NCBI GenBank assembly: GCA_030601885.1 | Contig: JAUWAU010000023.1 | Span: 1 to 64,000, forward strand | DNA length: 64,000 bases | Direction of reading: 5' to 3' | From: Armatimonadota bacterium | GTDB lineage: Bacteria; Armatimonadota; Zipacnadia; JAUWAU01 | Shown here: one piece after another, positions 50,401 to 58,270 of the stretch | Position numbering within the stretch: position 1 is the stretch's first letter | How the letters are laid out: each line of letters opens with the position of its first letter | Program-made: the position numbers and the translations under genes | Notes under the pieces: model-generated | What the model was told of the DNA's origin: nothing | Database searches by the model: none | What the model saw: only the letters and a program-made list of their open reading frames with translations

Positions 50401-51277
50401 CCCCAGCGCGCTCGATGTCGGCCACAACGTCCTCGCCTCGCTCGACGCCGAATCGTGCCTGATCGCGCCCGCTCGCGCCCCTTGGAAACCGGACGCCCAC
50501 TTCCCTGAACCACAGCCGATCGGTGTCCTCCGTGAAGATGAACGTGTGATCCAGCGTGAAGAAGGCCCGGCCGGCGTACAGGTGATACCGCACTACCGCC
50601 CTGGCCAGACGCACGCCGTCTGGTGTGACGTACCACCCCTCCACTCGGACGACGGCGCGAATGGGACCTGCGTCCTCGATGGTCCAGGAGAGCTCCGCTC
50701 CATCGCCTCCCAGGATGCCCTTGCGACCTTGATGGTCAACTACATAGACCCCGTGCCCATCGTCTCGAATGCGGGAGAGCCCCTCGATCTCGACGCCCGT
50801 GGGTGACGCGAAGCCTCGATCCCAGAGAATCCGCATGCGGCCGGTGTCCACGAAGATGCGCCGGCCTTCGCGCACGACTTTGAGCGCGGGCTCGGGCCCG
50901 GGCATGGGGGCGGGGCGCGGGCCCATCTCCAGGAAATAGCGGTCGCTCGGGTCGCCCTGGAAATCGACCCAGATCCATTTGATGCTGCCGTCGGGCCATC
51001 TGGTCCTCGGGGTGACCTGAACGGGGAGCACGCCCTGCTTCGTGCCCCGAAGCCGCAGCCCATCGGCTGATGGCACCTCACCGCGGGGCAACGGCACGCC
51101 TGCGCCCAGAGGCCACGTACCCGGCCCGCGGAAGGCGCCAGGGTCCACGCGAAGCTCAATCCGTTGCGCGTCTCTCACTTCAGGCGCAGCGTGAAGCGCT
51201 GACGCAAGCATCACTCCGAGGATCGCGACGACGTACGTGATGATCGACACGGCCAGGCCCCCTCCGCACGGCGACAT
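47432..51277 (-). CDS. exported exo-rhamnogalacturonan-lyase-like (PL26/YetA-type) protein with LamG domain
   Basis: 1281 aa. ATG 51275-51277 gives signal peptide VSIITYVVAILGVMLASALHA; the SD is weak. The N-terminal beta domain (PLGAGVPLPRGEVPSADGLR, WPDGSIKWIWVDFQGD) is the RIFT-barrel start of the PcRGLX/YetA group; a beta-sandwich (about 150-400) and an (alpha/alpha)-toroid (about 460-850: YAGFYRLNNVAAYNTPKNIW, STDYMVPFRMAYFLRDLRWA, FTHLSMMINAYEVTQDARLA) follow. Known members release disaccharides from rhamnogalacturonan I. About 1080-1260 is a LamG/concanavalin-like module (GTIECWIRTDWSTHW, AAFKAGEWNHIACVWRKDPP). It is divergent from the radical SAM gene. Confidence 0.75.
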   Translation of the reverse strand: MSPCGGGLAVSIITYVVAILGVMLASALHAAPEVRDAQRIELRVDPGAFRGPGTWPLGAGVPLPRGEVPSADGLRLRGTKQGVLPVQVTPRTRWPDGSIKWIWVDFQGDPSDRYFLEMGPRPAPMPGPEPALKVVREGRRIFVDTGRMRILWDRGFASPTGVEIEGLSRIRDDGHGVYVVDHQGRKGILGGDGAELSWTIEDAGPIRAVVRVEGWYVTPDGVRLARAVVRYHLYAGRAFFTLDHTFIFTEDTDRLWFREVGVRFPRGASGRDQARFGVERGEDVVADIERAGDEAWIFQDEYPHFAETRSHFSVRRLSAGRAETLSEGNVAAGWCEAADESSGITVAVRHFAEQFPKELHVGPNGVTARLWSNRGGQELDYRPATLVKDYYGDWIAGISRPVPAHGVVVRVDEEGFKKLNPTGLGSARTHEIFCAYHSGSPDPATSRRWVAAFEKPPVAVADPSWLGASGAFWPIAAKDEARFPEAERFISKYFDYWLARMKEFPMTGWISYGVGPELAYERRENGKLYAGFYRLNNVAAYNTPKNIWVAYLRSGDRKYLDFAEPYTRFLADFKTIHWSGGRAHKEKGLLAVGGDVQLPLYWDTPGGKWDTSGQSTDYMVPFRMAYFLRDLRWARDALERYTDAMNRLWDLDTTRSFSTPFTHLSMMINAYEVTQDARLAEKIHALADALIDLDAELGFSAKFYTRSLETYDATYKFDRKIMALLDYYDLFGVEKAKQAVLKANQELFGHSCRRAPLSYQNVAPMYLVRCFEWTGNRAYRAAAMAHLESALRWLREFESLPAAARASREHQHKFAPHVQGFAWFSVPHILAGLGDAGDDVGVFPYVANLGRNAECPVYVGKKAGEEAELFVQIISVKSEPSQEPSVRVTGPDGKDAPAAGAERVPSHRALVYRIAIPAAAPAGPYRISLGLNRFIVIGCNIDKLVLSFPEGTYFGHRSGCGYGLTREKPYFFEVPEAQAAFTIKTSRPVRVLDPSGTEVEEARDQTGRIIVATTGRDGLWSFIPGPATFVRFEDLKPAVAFGDRERFFVPPGIPRAKPEDEWEPPTEEGLVGGRFGQGLHVMGKPWEARWEAVPGSKEFPFPEGTIECWIRTDWSTHWYPERSIKPFWTAPPFYFGYRNQPAWDQSDMFLTWVQFHPAWENRGQGWLLRASAYAAFKAGEWNHIACVWRKDPPSYAIYRNGRMIAELTEPAPDRKGDGRLTLGPLAATYDEFRVSRIVRYHEDFVPPGEPLVEDADTVLLFHFDEGLRGSGTGPLVEFRRR

Positions 51278-51487
51278 TGTCTGAGCTTCTTCGGTCCTTC
51301 GAACGTTAATCCTGCACGCCTCTGCGAGACGGAGCGGCGGCCAGATCGCGGGCGATCCGCTGCAGCACATTGCGTGTAGCCTCGTATCGGCTCAGCAGAG
51401 GATTCTCGCTGTCCGCACCTGAACTGTATGCGAGAGCGGAGGAGTAGTAGGCTGGTCTGCTGGCAGGCCACGTGAGGGAGCACGACC

Positions 51488-52945
51488 ATGCCGCGCGGCA
51501 GCGTTACGCTGGTCAATACGAACGACATGAAGCCCCTGGTGGCGCCACTGGCACTGGATTATCTGGGTGCGTGCCTCGTAGAGGCGGGCTGGCGGGTGGA
51601 GGTGCTTGATCTGGCGCTGGCGGATGATGTGGGAGACGCTGTTGCGCGCCATTTCGCTGACCGCAATCCGGTCGCCGTCGCCGTGACCGTCCGAAACACG
51701 GACGACTGCTACTTCGCCAGCCAGCGTTCCTGCCTCCCCGGTGTGCGTGACCTGGTGAAGCAGATCAAGGGGCACACGGATGCTCCGTTGATACTGGGTG
51801 GCTGCGGCTTCTCCCTCATGCCGGAGGCGATAATGACGTACTGCGATGTCCCCTACGGCATTCAGGGCGACGGCGAAGTGGCCCTGCCGCGGATGCTGGA
51901 GGCCATAGCCGCCGGGGATGCTCCGGACAGAGTCCCCGGAGCCGTGTACCGGCGTGGTGACGGGTTCGTGAGGGTGTCACCAGAGCCGCCGCCGCTCGAG
52001 GAGCTCCCACTGGCGCGCCGGGACACGATCGACAACGAGCGCTACTTCCGTGAAGGCGGTATGGCAGGCTTCGAGACCAAGCGGGGCTGCAACCGGATGT
52101 GCACCTACTGCGCGGATCCCGTCATCAAGGGGCGTCAACTCCGACTGCGTCCGCCTGCATCGGTTGCGGACGAGGTGGCGATGCTCCTCCGCAAGGGGAT
52201 AACGCACTTCCACACGTGCGACAGCGAGTTCAACGTCTCGTACGAGCATGCCCTGGCTGTGTGCCAAGAGCTCGTTTCCCGCGGCTTGGGGCCGAAGATC
52301 CGCTGGTACGCCTACGCGACGCCGAAGCCGTTCACCGATGAGCTGGCGAATCTGATGAAGCGCGCCGGCTGCGTCGGCATCAACTTCGGCGTGGACCACG
52401 GGAGCGAGCGGATGCTCCGCGTGCTCGGACGCGATTTCGGGCCGGACGATCTGCGGCAGACGGCCCGAATCTGCCGTCGGCACGACATCGTCTTCATGTA
52501 CGATCTGCTCCTCGGCGCGCCGGGCGAGACGCGGGAGACCGTGGCCGAGACCATTGAGCTGATGCGCGAGGTCGCGCCTGCGCGCGTCGGCGTGGCGGCG
52601 GGCGTCAGGATCTACCCGGGAACGCGGATGGCGAGGATGATCGAAGAGATGACTCCCGTGGCCCGCTGGGCCCTGTACGGTGTCATCCGCGACAACGACT
52701 CTTTCGCCTTCCCGCTGTTCTACGTCGCTCCCACTCTCGGCCCCGGCATTTACAACCACATCGCGCGCCTGGTCGGCGATGACGAGCGTTTCTTCCTCCC
52801 TGGCGGCAGAAAGGCTGAGCGGGATTACGATTACAGCGACAACGAACTCCTCGTCCAGGCCATCAAAGACGGCGAGCGCGGCGCTTTTTGGGACATCCTC
52901 CGGCGGCTTGCAGAGGCAGGGGAAAGGGTAGAGGGTGAAGCGTAG
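51488..52945 (+). CDS. B12-binding-domain radical SAM enzyme
   Basis: 485 aa. N-terminal cobalamin-binding-like Rossmann domain (PLALDYLGACLVEAGWRVEV, APLILGGCGFSLMPEAIM, GIQGDGEVALPRMLEAI), then the radical SAM barrel with the cluster motif ETKRGCNRMCTYCADP (C-x3-C-x2-C). FHTCDSEFN, GINFGVDHGSERMLRVLGRD and MYDLLLGAPGETRETVAETI are typical of this B12-radical-SAM branch, which methylates or rearranges unactivated carbons or acts in lipid/cell-wall building. Target unknown. Its C-terminus (ERVEGEA) is written in heptamer repeats (52916-52950). Confidence 0.85.
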   Translation: MPRGSVTLVNTNDMKPLVAPLALDYLGACLVEAGWRVEVLDLALADDVGDAVARHFADRNPVAVAVTVRNTDDCYFASQRSCLPGVRDLVKQIKGHTDAPLILGGCGFSLMPEAIMTYCDVPYGIQGDGEVALPRMLEAIAAGDAPDRVPGAVYRRGDGFVRVSPEPPPLEELPLARRDTIDNERYFREGGMAGFETKRGCNRMCTYCADPVIKGRQLRLRPPASVADEVAMLLRKGITHFHTCDSEFNVSYEHALAVCQELVSRGLGPKIRWYAYATPKPFTDELANLMKRAGCVGINFGVDHGSERMLRVLGRDFGPDDLRQTARICRRHDIVFMYDLLLGAPGETRETVAETIELMREVAPARVGVAAGVRIYPGTRMARMIEEMTPVARWALYGVIRDNDSFAFPLFYVAPTLGPGIYNHIARLVGDDERFFLPGGRKAERDYDYSDNELLVQAIKDGERGAFWDILRRLAEAGERVEGEA

Positions 52946-52950
52946 AGGCT
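52916..52950 (+). repeat. short tandem heptamer repeat at the end of the radical SAM gene
   Basis: Five 7-bp units in a row: GCAGGGG, AAAGGGT, AGAGGGT, GAAGCGT, AGAGGCT. The last codons and the stop of the radical SAM gene lie inside the array. A 7-bp period is also present in the two other arrays at 52984-53018 and 62301-62328. Confidence 0.55.
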
Positions 52951-52983
52951 GCGGGGCCCTCGCCGGGCGGGGGGGCGGCAGGC

Positions 52984-53018
52984 TGACTGACCACTGGCCA
53001 CTGACCACTGATCACTGC
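52984..53018 (+). repeat. short tandem heptamer repeat at the end of the P1 peptidase gene
   Basis: Four units follow CTGACTGA: CCACTGG, CCACTGA, CCACTGA, TCACTGC. The TGA stop of the minus-strand P1 peptidase (53012-53014) is inside the array. The array at 62301-62328 has the same first two units. Confidence 0.65.
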
Positions 53019-54088
53019 GGTGCTACTGGCTGGCACTCACGCACGAGCCCCGCGACCTCCTCCACCGGTATCGCGTACCGCGTGTTCCCATCCCGCCCCA
53101 CCATCGTCTCCGCCTTGAGCAGCGAGTTGACGATGGCCTCCTCGGTCGCCTCGATGGCACCCTTGAACAGAGGCGTCAGTTCGCGGTCCCTCGAGGACGC
53201 CGCCTCCGGCGTCCCCGGCTGTGCCGTGGAGAAGGCAACAACGAAGTCGCCACTCCCGTGGGCAGCCAGTGCGCCCGTGCGTGCCAGGCCAAAGCCGGCG
53301 CGCTTTGCCACGCGCTTGAGCTGCCGTGCCGAGACGGCGGCATCGGTGGCGAGGATCATCATGATCGATCCTGCCGATGGGCGGCGGGTTGCCCGCGGCG
53401 GCCGGAGCACCGCGCCGATGTGTGCCCCGGCGATCCGCAGGCCCTCGGCTGCGCCGGTGTTGGTCACGACGAGGGCGCCGAGGGTGACCGCCGATCCGGC
53501 CACCCGAAGGCGACGCGATGCGGTCCCGATCCCGCCCTTCCAGCCGAAGCCCGACATGCCCGTCCCGGCTCCGACGTTGCCCTCTGGGACCGATCCCCCG
53601 GCCGCGCCCTCAATGGCCTCCAGCACGTGCGCTTCCGTGATATGCCTGCCGAGGATATCGTTGAGAAACGAATCGTTGCACTCGCCCACGATGGGGTTGA
53701 ACGAGTAGACGCCGGGGCTGCGCGCTGCCACGTAGCTGACAACGGCGTCGGCAGCGCGCCAGACGCTCAGCGTGTTCGTGAGCAGGATTGGCGTCTCGAT
53801 CTCCCCGAGCTCCATGAGCTGCGGCAGGCCCAAGGACTTGCCGAAGCCGTTGATGACTTCGGCGGCCGCGACCACCTGCTCCTCGAATACGTTCCTGCGG
53901 TGTGGCAGAATTGCGGTGACGCCGGTGCGTATCGGCCCGTCTCCGACACGCAGTGGCCCCCCGCCGTCAATCAGCGTCACCTGACCCACGGTTACGCCGG
54001 GCACGTCCGTTATGGCGTTGTGCCTGCCGGGCGGCATATCGCCGATCTCGATGCCGATGTCTCGTGCTCTCGGCCTGTCAGCGGGCAC
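53012..54088 (-). CDS. P1 family peptidase (DmpA-like aminopeptidase)
   Basis: 358 aa. GTG start at 54086-54088, 6 nt after GAGGTG. The family marks are NAITDVPGVTVGQVTL, GPIRTGVTAILPH, GFGKSLGLPQLMELGEIETP, NTLSVWRAADAVV and the self-cleaving segment GNVGAGTGMSGFGWKGGIGT, after which the nucleophile Thr/Ser becomes N-terminal in the small subunit. IMMILATDAAVSARQLKRVA is the usual C-terminal part. DmpA-type enzymes trim L-, D- or beta-aminoacyl peptides. It begins 23 nt after the M55 gene, and both are probably cotranscribed to recycle unusual peptides. Confidence 0.88.
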   Translation of the reverse strand: MPADRPRARDIGIEIGDMPPGRHNAITDVPGVTVGQVTLIDGGGPLRVGDGPIRTGVTAILPHRRNVFEEQVVAAAEVINGFGKSLGLPQLMELGEIETPILLTNTLSVWRAADAVVSYVAARSPGVYSFNPIVGECNDSFLNDILGRHITEAHVLEAIEGAAGGSVPEGNVGAGTGMSGFGWKGGIGTASRRLRVAGSAVTLGALVVTNTGAAEGLRIAGAHIGAVLRPPRATRRPSAGSIMMILATDAAVSARQLKRVAKRAGFGLARTGALAAHGSGDFVVAFSTAQPGTPEAASSRDRELTPLFKGAIEATEEAIVNSLLKAETMVGRDGNTRYAIPVEEVAGLVRECQPVAPQ

Positions 54089-54111
54089 AGCGCTCACCTC
54101 GCGACACTGCG

Positions 54112-54918
54112 TCACGAATGGGAGAAGCCCGCCAGATAGTGCAGCGGACTGAACATCTCGAAAGCCTGCAGGTAGTCGTCTGCCGTAAAGCTCACCGTTC
54201 GACCGTCCGTCCGCTCGATGAAGGGGAGGGCGCTGAGGTTGTCGGCGTAGGACGGGTTGTTGAACGTGATCTCGGTGCGGACCGGCGGATCGATGACGAA
54301 GGGCGGCGTCCTCTCGACCTTGGCCAGGGCGCGCTCGGCGCCCTCTCGCACGAGATCCCGGGCCCGTTCCACCGCGCAGCATTGGGCGGCCGTATGCGAC
54401 ACGGCCTCCTTGACGCACACGGTCTCGACGTCGCCGAGCTGGTCGCGTGCCTCCGCGCACACGCCGCTGTCGCCGGTGACCAGCACCACCGGCACGCCGT
54501 AGTGGCCGGCAATGGCCGCGTCGGCCCCCATCTCGCCCACTTCGATGCCGTTAAACCGGAGAGAGAAGATGTTCAACGAGTACGTATGCGCCATCACGCC
54601 GTTCAGCGTTCCGGCCCGGGCGTGGTACGCCACCAGCAGCGCGGCAGCGAAAGTGTCGTCAATGCCCGCCATGTGGTTCTGCGGCTTCGGCTTGCCGCTG
54701 AGAAAGGTGGCCCGGGAGTCGATCTTCTCGGGAATGATGTTACGCATGTTCGCGTGCGCCTCGGTCACCAGCACCTCCGTGGCGCCCGCCTCGAAGGCGC
54801 CCGCGATGGCCGCGTTCGCCTCGCCCGTGATGAGCTCTCGCTCGCGCTGGCGATCTGCCGGGTCCCACTTGACGTATCCGCCGACACCCTCGAGGTCAAC
54901 TGCGATGAACACTTTCAT
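54112..54918 (-). CDS. M55 family metallopeptidase (D-aminopeptidase DppA-like)
   Basis: 268 aa. MKVFIAVDLEGVGGYVKW at the start carries the first metal ligands (Asp8, Glu10); LVTEAHANMRN and GVMAHTYSLNIFSLRFNG carry His ligands, and GIEVGEMGADAAIAGHYGVP contains the catalytic Glu. This is the DppA fold of zinc D-aminopeptidases, which take D-Ala-D-Ala or D-Ala-Gly dipeptides and are often linked to dipeptide import or sporulation. ATG at 54916-54918 with GGAG upstream. It lies 23 nt before the P1 peptidase start. Confidence 0.88.
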   Translation of the reverse strand: MKVFIAVDLEGVGGYVKWDPADRQRERELITGEANAAIAGAFEAGATEVLVTEAHANMRNIIPEKIDSRATFLSGKPKPQNHMAGIDDTFAAALLVAYHARAGTLNGVMAHTYSLNIFSLRFNGIEVGEMGADAAIAGHYGVPVVLVTGDSGVCAEARDQLGDVETVCVKEAVSHTAAQCCAVERARDLVREGAERALAKVERTPPFVIDPPVRTEITFNNPSYADNLSALPFIERTDGRTVSFTADDYLQAFEMFSPLHYLAGFSHS

Positions 54919-55194
54919 TGGTCGTCGTCTCCCATCGCGCAACCAACCAAAGCGACTACCCGCGCCGCACAGTGTCGGCCGAGCGGAGCGCGGCGTGCGG
55001 CGCCGCGGGCGCCCTGCGCGTGATCACCAAGGTCCGGACGCCGCCCACCGATTCAGCGCAGTGGACGAGTTTTCCTCTGTTCTACGAGATCAAGGCGGAG
55101 TTGCATCGGGGTCACGCAGCAGGCGAGCGGGGAGATGCGGTGCGGAGCTCATCGGCCGGGGCCGACGGCGCTAGCTGTGCCCGGACGCCGCTCG

Positions 55195-57993
55195 TTACTG
55201 GGTCGTTGCGGGGGCCTTCGGGGCGGGAGGTGCGGACTTGGGGTCGCTTGGCGGCTTCTTGGCGCCTGCGCCTTGTTTCGTCGCCGGCCCGCTCTGGGTT
55301 TTCGGCTTGGGCTTTTTCGCAGTTTCTGTCGCCGACTTGGCGCCCGTGTCCCCAGCCAGCACCTTGGCGATCTTGTTTTGTGCCCCCGGCGTGGTCCTGA
55401 CGCCGAGCGCAATGAAGGACTTGGCAGAATCTCTGCCGAGGGCTCTTTCTACGCAGGCCAGCAGCAGAGCGGCCTTTTCCTCGGGCGCCGTGAGCTTGCG
55501 CAGCTCCGACGGCACATTCTGAGCTTCAGCGAAGAGGGGGACCACCGGCGCCCAGTCGATGGCCTCGCCGGGCCCCTGTCTGGTCCATTCGGTGATCTGC
55601 AGCAGCATGCCGAAGATGGCGTCCACCGGTATCGTCTTCGCCGTAGTCCGCGCACCGATATGCTTGGACAACGCTTCGGCGGCTCTTGTCTGCGCTTCTT
55701 CCAGTCGCGCGGCGTGCGCCGTGGACGCGGCCGCACCCAGATCCATCTCGCCGATGGACATGAAGAGCCGATGATCCAGCCGCAACGCAGCAAAGCGGGC
55801 AAGCGCACCGGCCAAGCCCGGAACGGCATTCGTGACGTGCGCGATCGACGGATCCAGCATGAAAAGCTGAGCCAGGGGTTCGAAACACGTCGCGTACGCC
55901 GGCGGCTCTCCGCAGTATCGGGTACTGATCCGCACCGGCGGCCCAGCCTTCAGCGACCTGGACTCTGCGTCTAGCACGATCGGCACCCGCTCCCCCTTCC
56001 CCGGGTCGGCCCCGGTGCACTGGGCGAGATACGAGTACGCACTGTCCAGTATGTCCGGGAGATTGTAGGCGCGCGCGATAACGGACTCCTCGAAGGGTGC
56101 TACGACCGCGACGTGCGGGCGCAGAATGACGTCGTGGCCCCTGATACTGCGCTTAAGCGCTTTCTCAACGCTCACCCCAATCCGCTTTCGTTCCAGGTTG
56201 GCCTCTTCCTCGGCCCCGTGCGCGCTAAATCGCCGCAGCTCGATGAGGGCATCATCCGCGAGGCCGCTGTTGGGGTACAACGCGATGATCTTGCGATACG
56301 AGTCGGCCGCGACCTGTGGCTTCTCCGCTATTTGGTAACAGCGCCCCAGCAGAAACATCGCATTCGCCGCCAGGGCGCGCTGGGAATACCTGGCAAGGTA
56401 ATTCTGCAGGCTCACGCGTGCATTGAGCGCATTCCCCGCAGCCAGGTGCAGCAGGCCGATCTCGAACACATAGTCGTCGCTGTATCGATGTTCCGGATAC
56501 GTTTCTGCGACCGTCATGTACACCCGGATCTTGTCCGCCGGCTTCTTGAGGCTGCTGCGCAGGCTGTGGATCTTGCTCACCGCCGTTGTGGCGTATCTGC
56601 TGTGAGGAAAGCGCTTTATGAGCTGCAGGTAGCACACGAGCGCTGCCACGTCATGCTCGATGGTCTCGTACGCGCCTGCCGCCTTGTACATCGCGTCGTC
56701 ACGCAAGTCGCTCCCAACGTACTCGTTGGCGAGGAAGAGATACGCGCGTACCGCGTCCCCTATCTGTCCGGCGGCTCGCACGCCGCGCCCGCTCCCGAGG
56801 GCGTGCGCCCAGTCTCGTTCAACGTCGGCAATCTCCTCGGGCGTCGCCGCCGTCTTCGCCCTGTCGTAGTACTTGTGCATCTGCTCGAAGCAGCCGGCCA
56901 TGCGGTACACGGCGTCGTCGGCCTGGTCCGATGTGGGGAACTGGCGCAGCAACCGTTGATAGAGCCCGGCCGCCTCGGCGTACCTCCGCATGTAGGACGC
57001 TGCAGCGGCCTGATTGTATAGGTCCGTGACTTGCCGGTACAGGGGCACGGCCAGCGTGTCATTTGGGTTTGGCACCAGGACGTTGGGCTGGTTCCGCACG
57101 TACCTCGCCAGCCTCCCGGCGCCCCTTGCGGCCGCATAGCTCGCCGGATACGTGGTAACCATCTGATTGTAGAGCTCGACGGCCCGCTCGATCTCGTCCA
57201 TGTAAATCAGACAGCTCAGCGCTCCGTACAGGCAGTCGTCAACGTAGTCGCTGTACGGGTACTTGTGGACAAGCTGCATGTATGTGTTGAACCCTTGCTC
57301 GTAATCGTCGAGGTAGCTGTAATACGTCGAACCCATGTAGTAATAGCCGTTGTCGCAGTAGTCGCTGTCCGGGCAGAGCTGCAGCAGGTTCTGATACGCC
57401 TGGATCAGTCCGGGGAAATTGTAGTCGCGCCGGGCGCGCGATGCGTTGCTGTAGAGTATGTCGTCCACGTAGGGGTTGTTGGGAAACCGCTGAACGAACT
57501 CTTGATATCGAGCCTCCGCGCCGACGTAGTCGCGGGCGCTGTTTAGATGCGAGATCAGAGCCCACAGCGCATCAGCCGTGTAGTCGCTCTGGGGGTAGTT
57601 GGCGATGAACGACGCCAGAGCGCTGATGTGCTTCGGCGGGTGCTTCAGACGCTTGATGAGGTTGCATATCTCCCATGCCGCCATCACGCTGTAGCGGCTG
57701 CCGCGGTACACGTCCCGCACCGCCTCGTACGCCCGCACTGCCTCCATGATGTCGCTCTCTGTGCCGCGCGAAGCCGTGCGCGCCAGTCGCGCAGCCTCGT
57801 CGTACCGGGCCTTCACGACCCAAAGGTTAAATGCCGGCGGCGAGACTGCTATCGCCGGTAAGGGCCCCGCCTGAGCCGCCTCCGGCACCTCCGCGTTGGC
57901 CTGGCAGTAGGCCGGCATCGCCGTGCCGCAGAGCGAGATGGCGAATATCGCGATGAGAAGACGTCCCAGCGTAGCTGTCTGTCTTGGCTTCAC
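55195..57993 (-). CDS. exported tetratricopeptide-repeat protein
   Basis: 932 aa. GTG start at 57991-57993 after AAGGA; signal peptide LGRLLIAIFAISLCGTAMPA. About 40-560 is a series of TPR/BamD-type helical repeats (YVGAEARYQEFVQRFPNNPY, YEQGFNTYMQLVHKYPYSDY, YAEAAGLYQRLLRQFPTSDQ, DVAALVCYLQLIKRFPHSRY). The region about 590-860 is a different helical/beta domain, and the tail is Lys/Pro/Ala-rich (KPKPKTQSG ... PPAPKAPATTQ). TPR proteins of this kind scaffold envelope assembly or secretion; partner unknown. It stands alone, with 277 bp of unremarkable sequence before the next gene. Confidence 0.8.
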   Translation of the reverse strand: MKPRQTATLGRLLIAIFAISLCGTAMPAYCQANAEVPEAAQAGPLPAIAVSPPAFNLWVVKARYDEAARLARTASRGTESDIMEAVRAYEAVRDVYRGSRYSVMAAWEICNLIKRLKHPPKHISALASFIANYPQSDYTADALWALISHLNSARDYVGAEARYQEFVQRFPNNPYVDDILYSNASRARRDYNFPGLIQAYQNLLQLCPDSDYCDNGYYYMGSTYYSYLDDYEQGFNTYMQLVHKYPYSDYVDDCLYGALSCLIYMDEIERAVELYNQMVTTYPASYAAARGAGRLARYVRNQPNVLVPNPNDTLAVPLYRQVTDLYNQAAAASYMRRYAEAAGLYQRLLRQFPTSDQADDAVYRMAGCFEQMHKYYDRAKTAATPEEIADVERDWAHALGSGRGVRAAGQIGDAVRAYLFLANEYVGSDLRDDAMYKAAGAYETIEHDVAALVCYLQLIKRFPHSRYATTAVSKIHSLRSSLKKPADKIRVYMTVAETYPEHRYSDDYVFEIGLLHLAAGNALNARVSLQNYLARYSQRALAANAMFLLGRCYQIAEKPQVAADSYRKIIALYPNSGLADDALIELRRFSAHGAEEEANLERKRIGVSVEKALKRSIRGHDVILRPHVAVVAPFEESVIARAYNLPDILDSAYSYLAQCTGADPGKGERVPIVLDAESRSLKAGPPVRISTRYCGEPPAYATCFEPLAQLFMLDPSIAHVTNAVPGLAGALARFAALRLDHRLFMSIGEMDLGAAASTAHAARLEEAQTRAAEALSKHIGARTTAKTIPVDAIFGMLLQITEWTRQGPGEAIDWAPVVPLFAEAQNVPSELRKLTAPEEKAALLLACVERALGRDSAKSFIALGVRTTPGAQNKIAKVLAGDTGAKSATETAKKPKPKTQSGPATKQGAGAKKPPSDPKSAPPAPKAPATTQ

Positions 57994-58270
57994 GGTCGCA
58001 TTCCTTCGAGACGGCGCCAAGGGTCGGTGCGCAAAGGAGAAGGTGGAATCAAAAAGACGGCAAGCCGCCACGGATTGCCATCATCGCGGAGCCTGCCGCG
58101 CGGTTCCCGTTTAGTGCCTCTCGTGCTCGGTTGTAGAGAACACCTCACCGAGGGCCTCTGTTCCGCCTGGCTGGTGGCCCGGGTGACGTCGCCCGGCTCC
58201 CATGGCCCGCCTCCCAGGTGCCGCTCTCAGGCTCTGCCGGTGAGAGGCCGCCACTGCGTCGGCATCGTGG

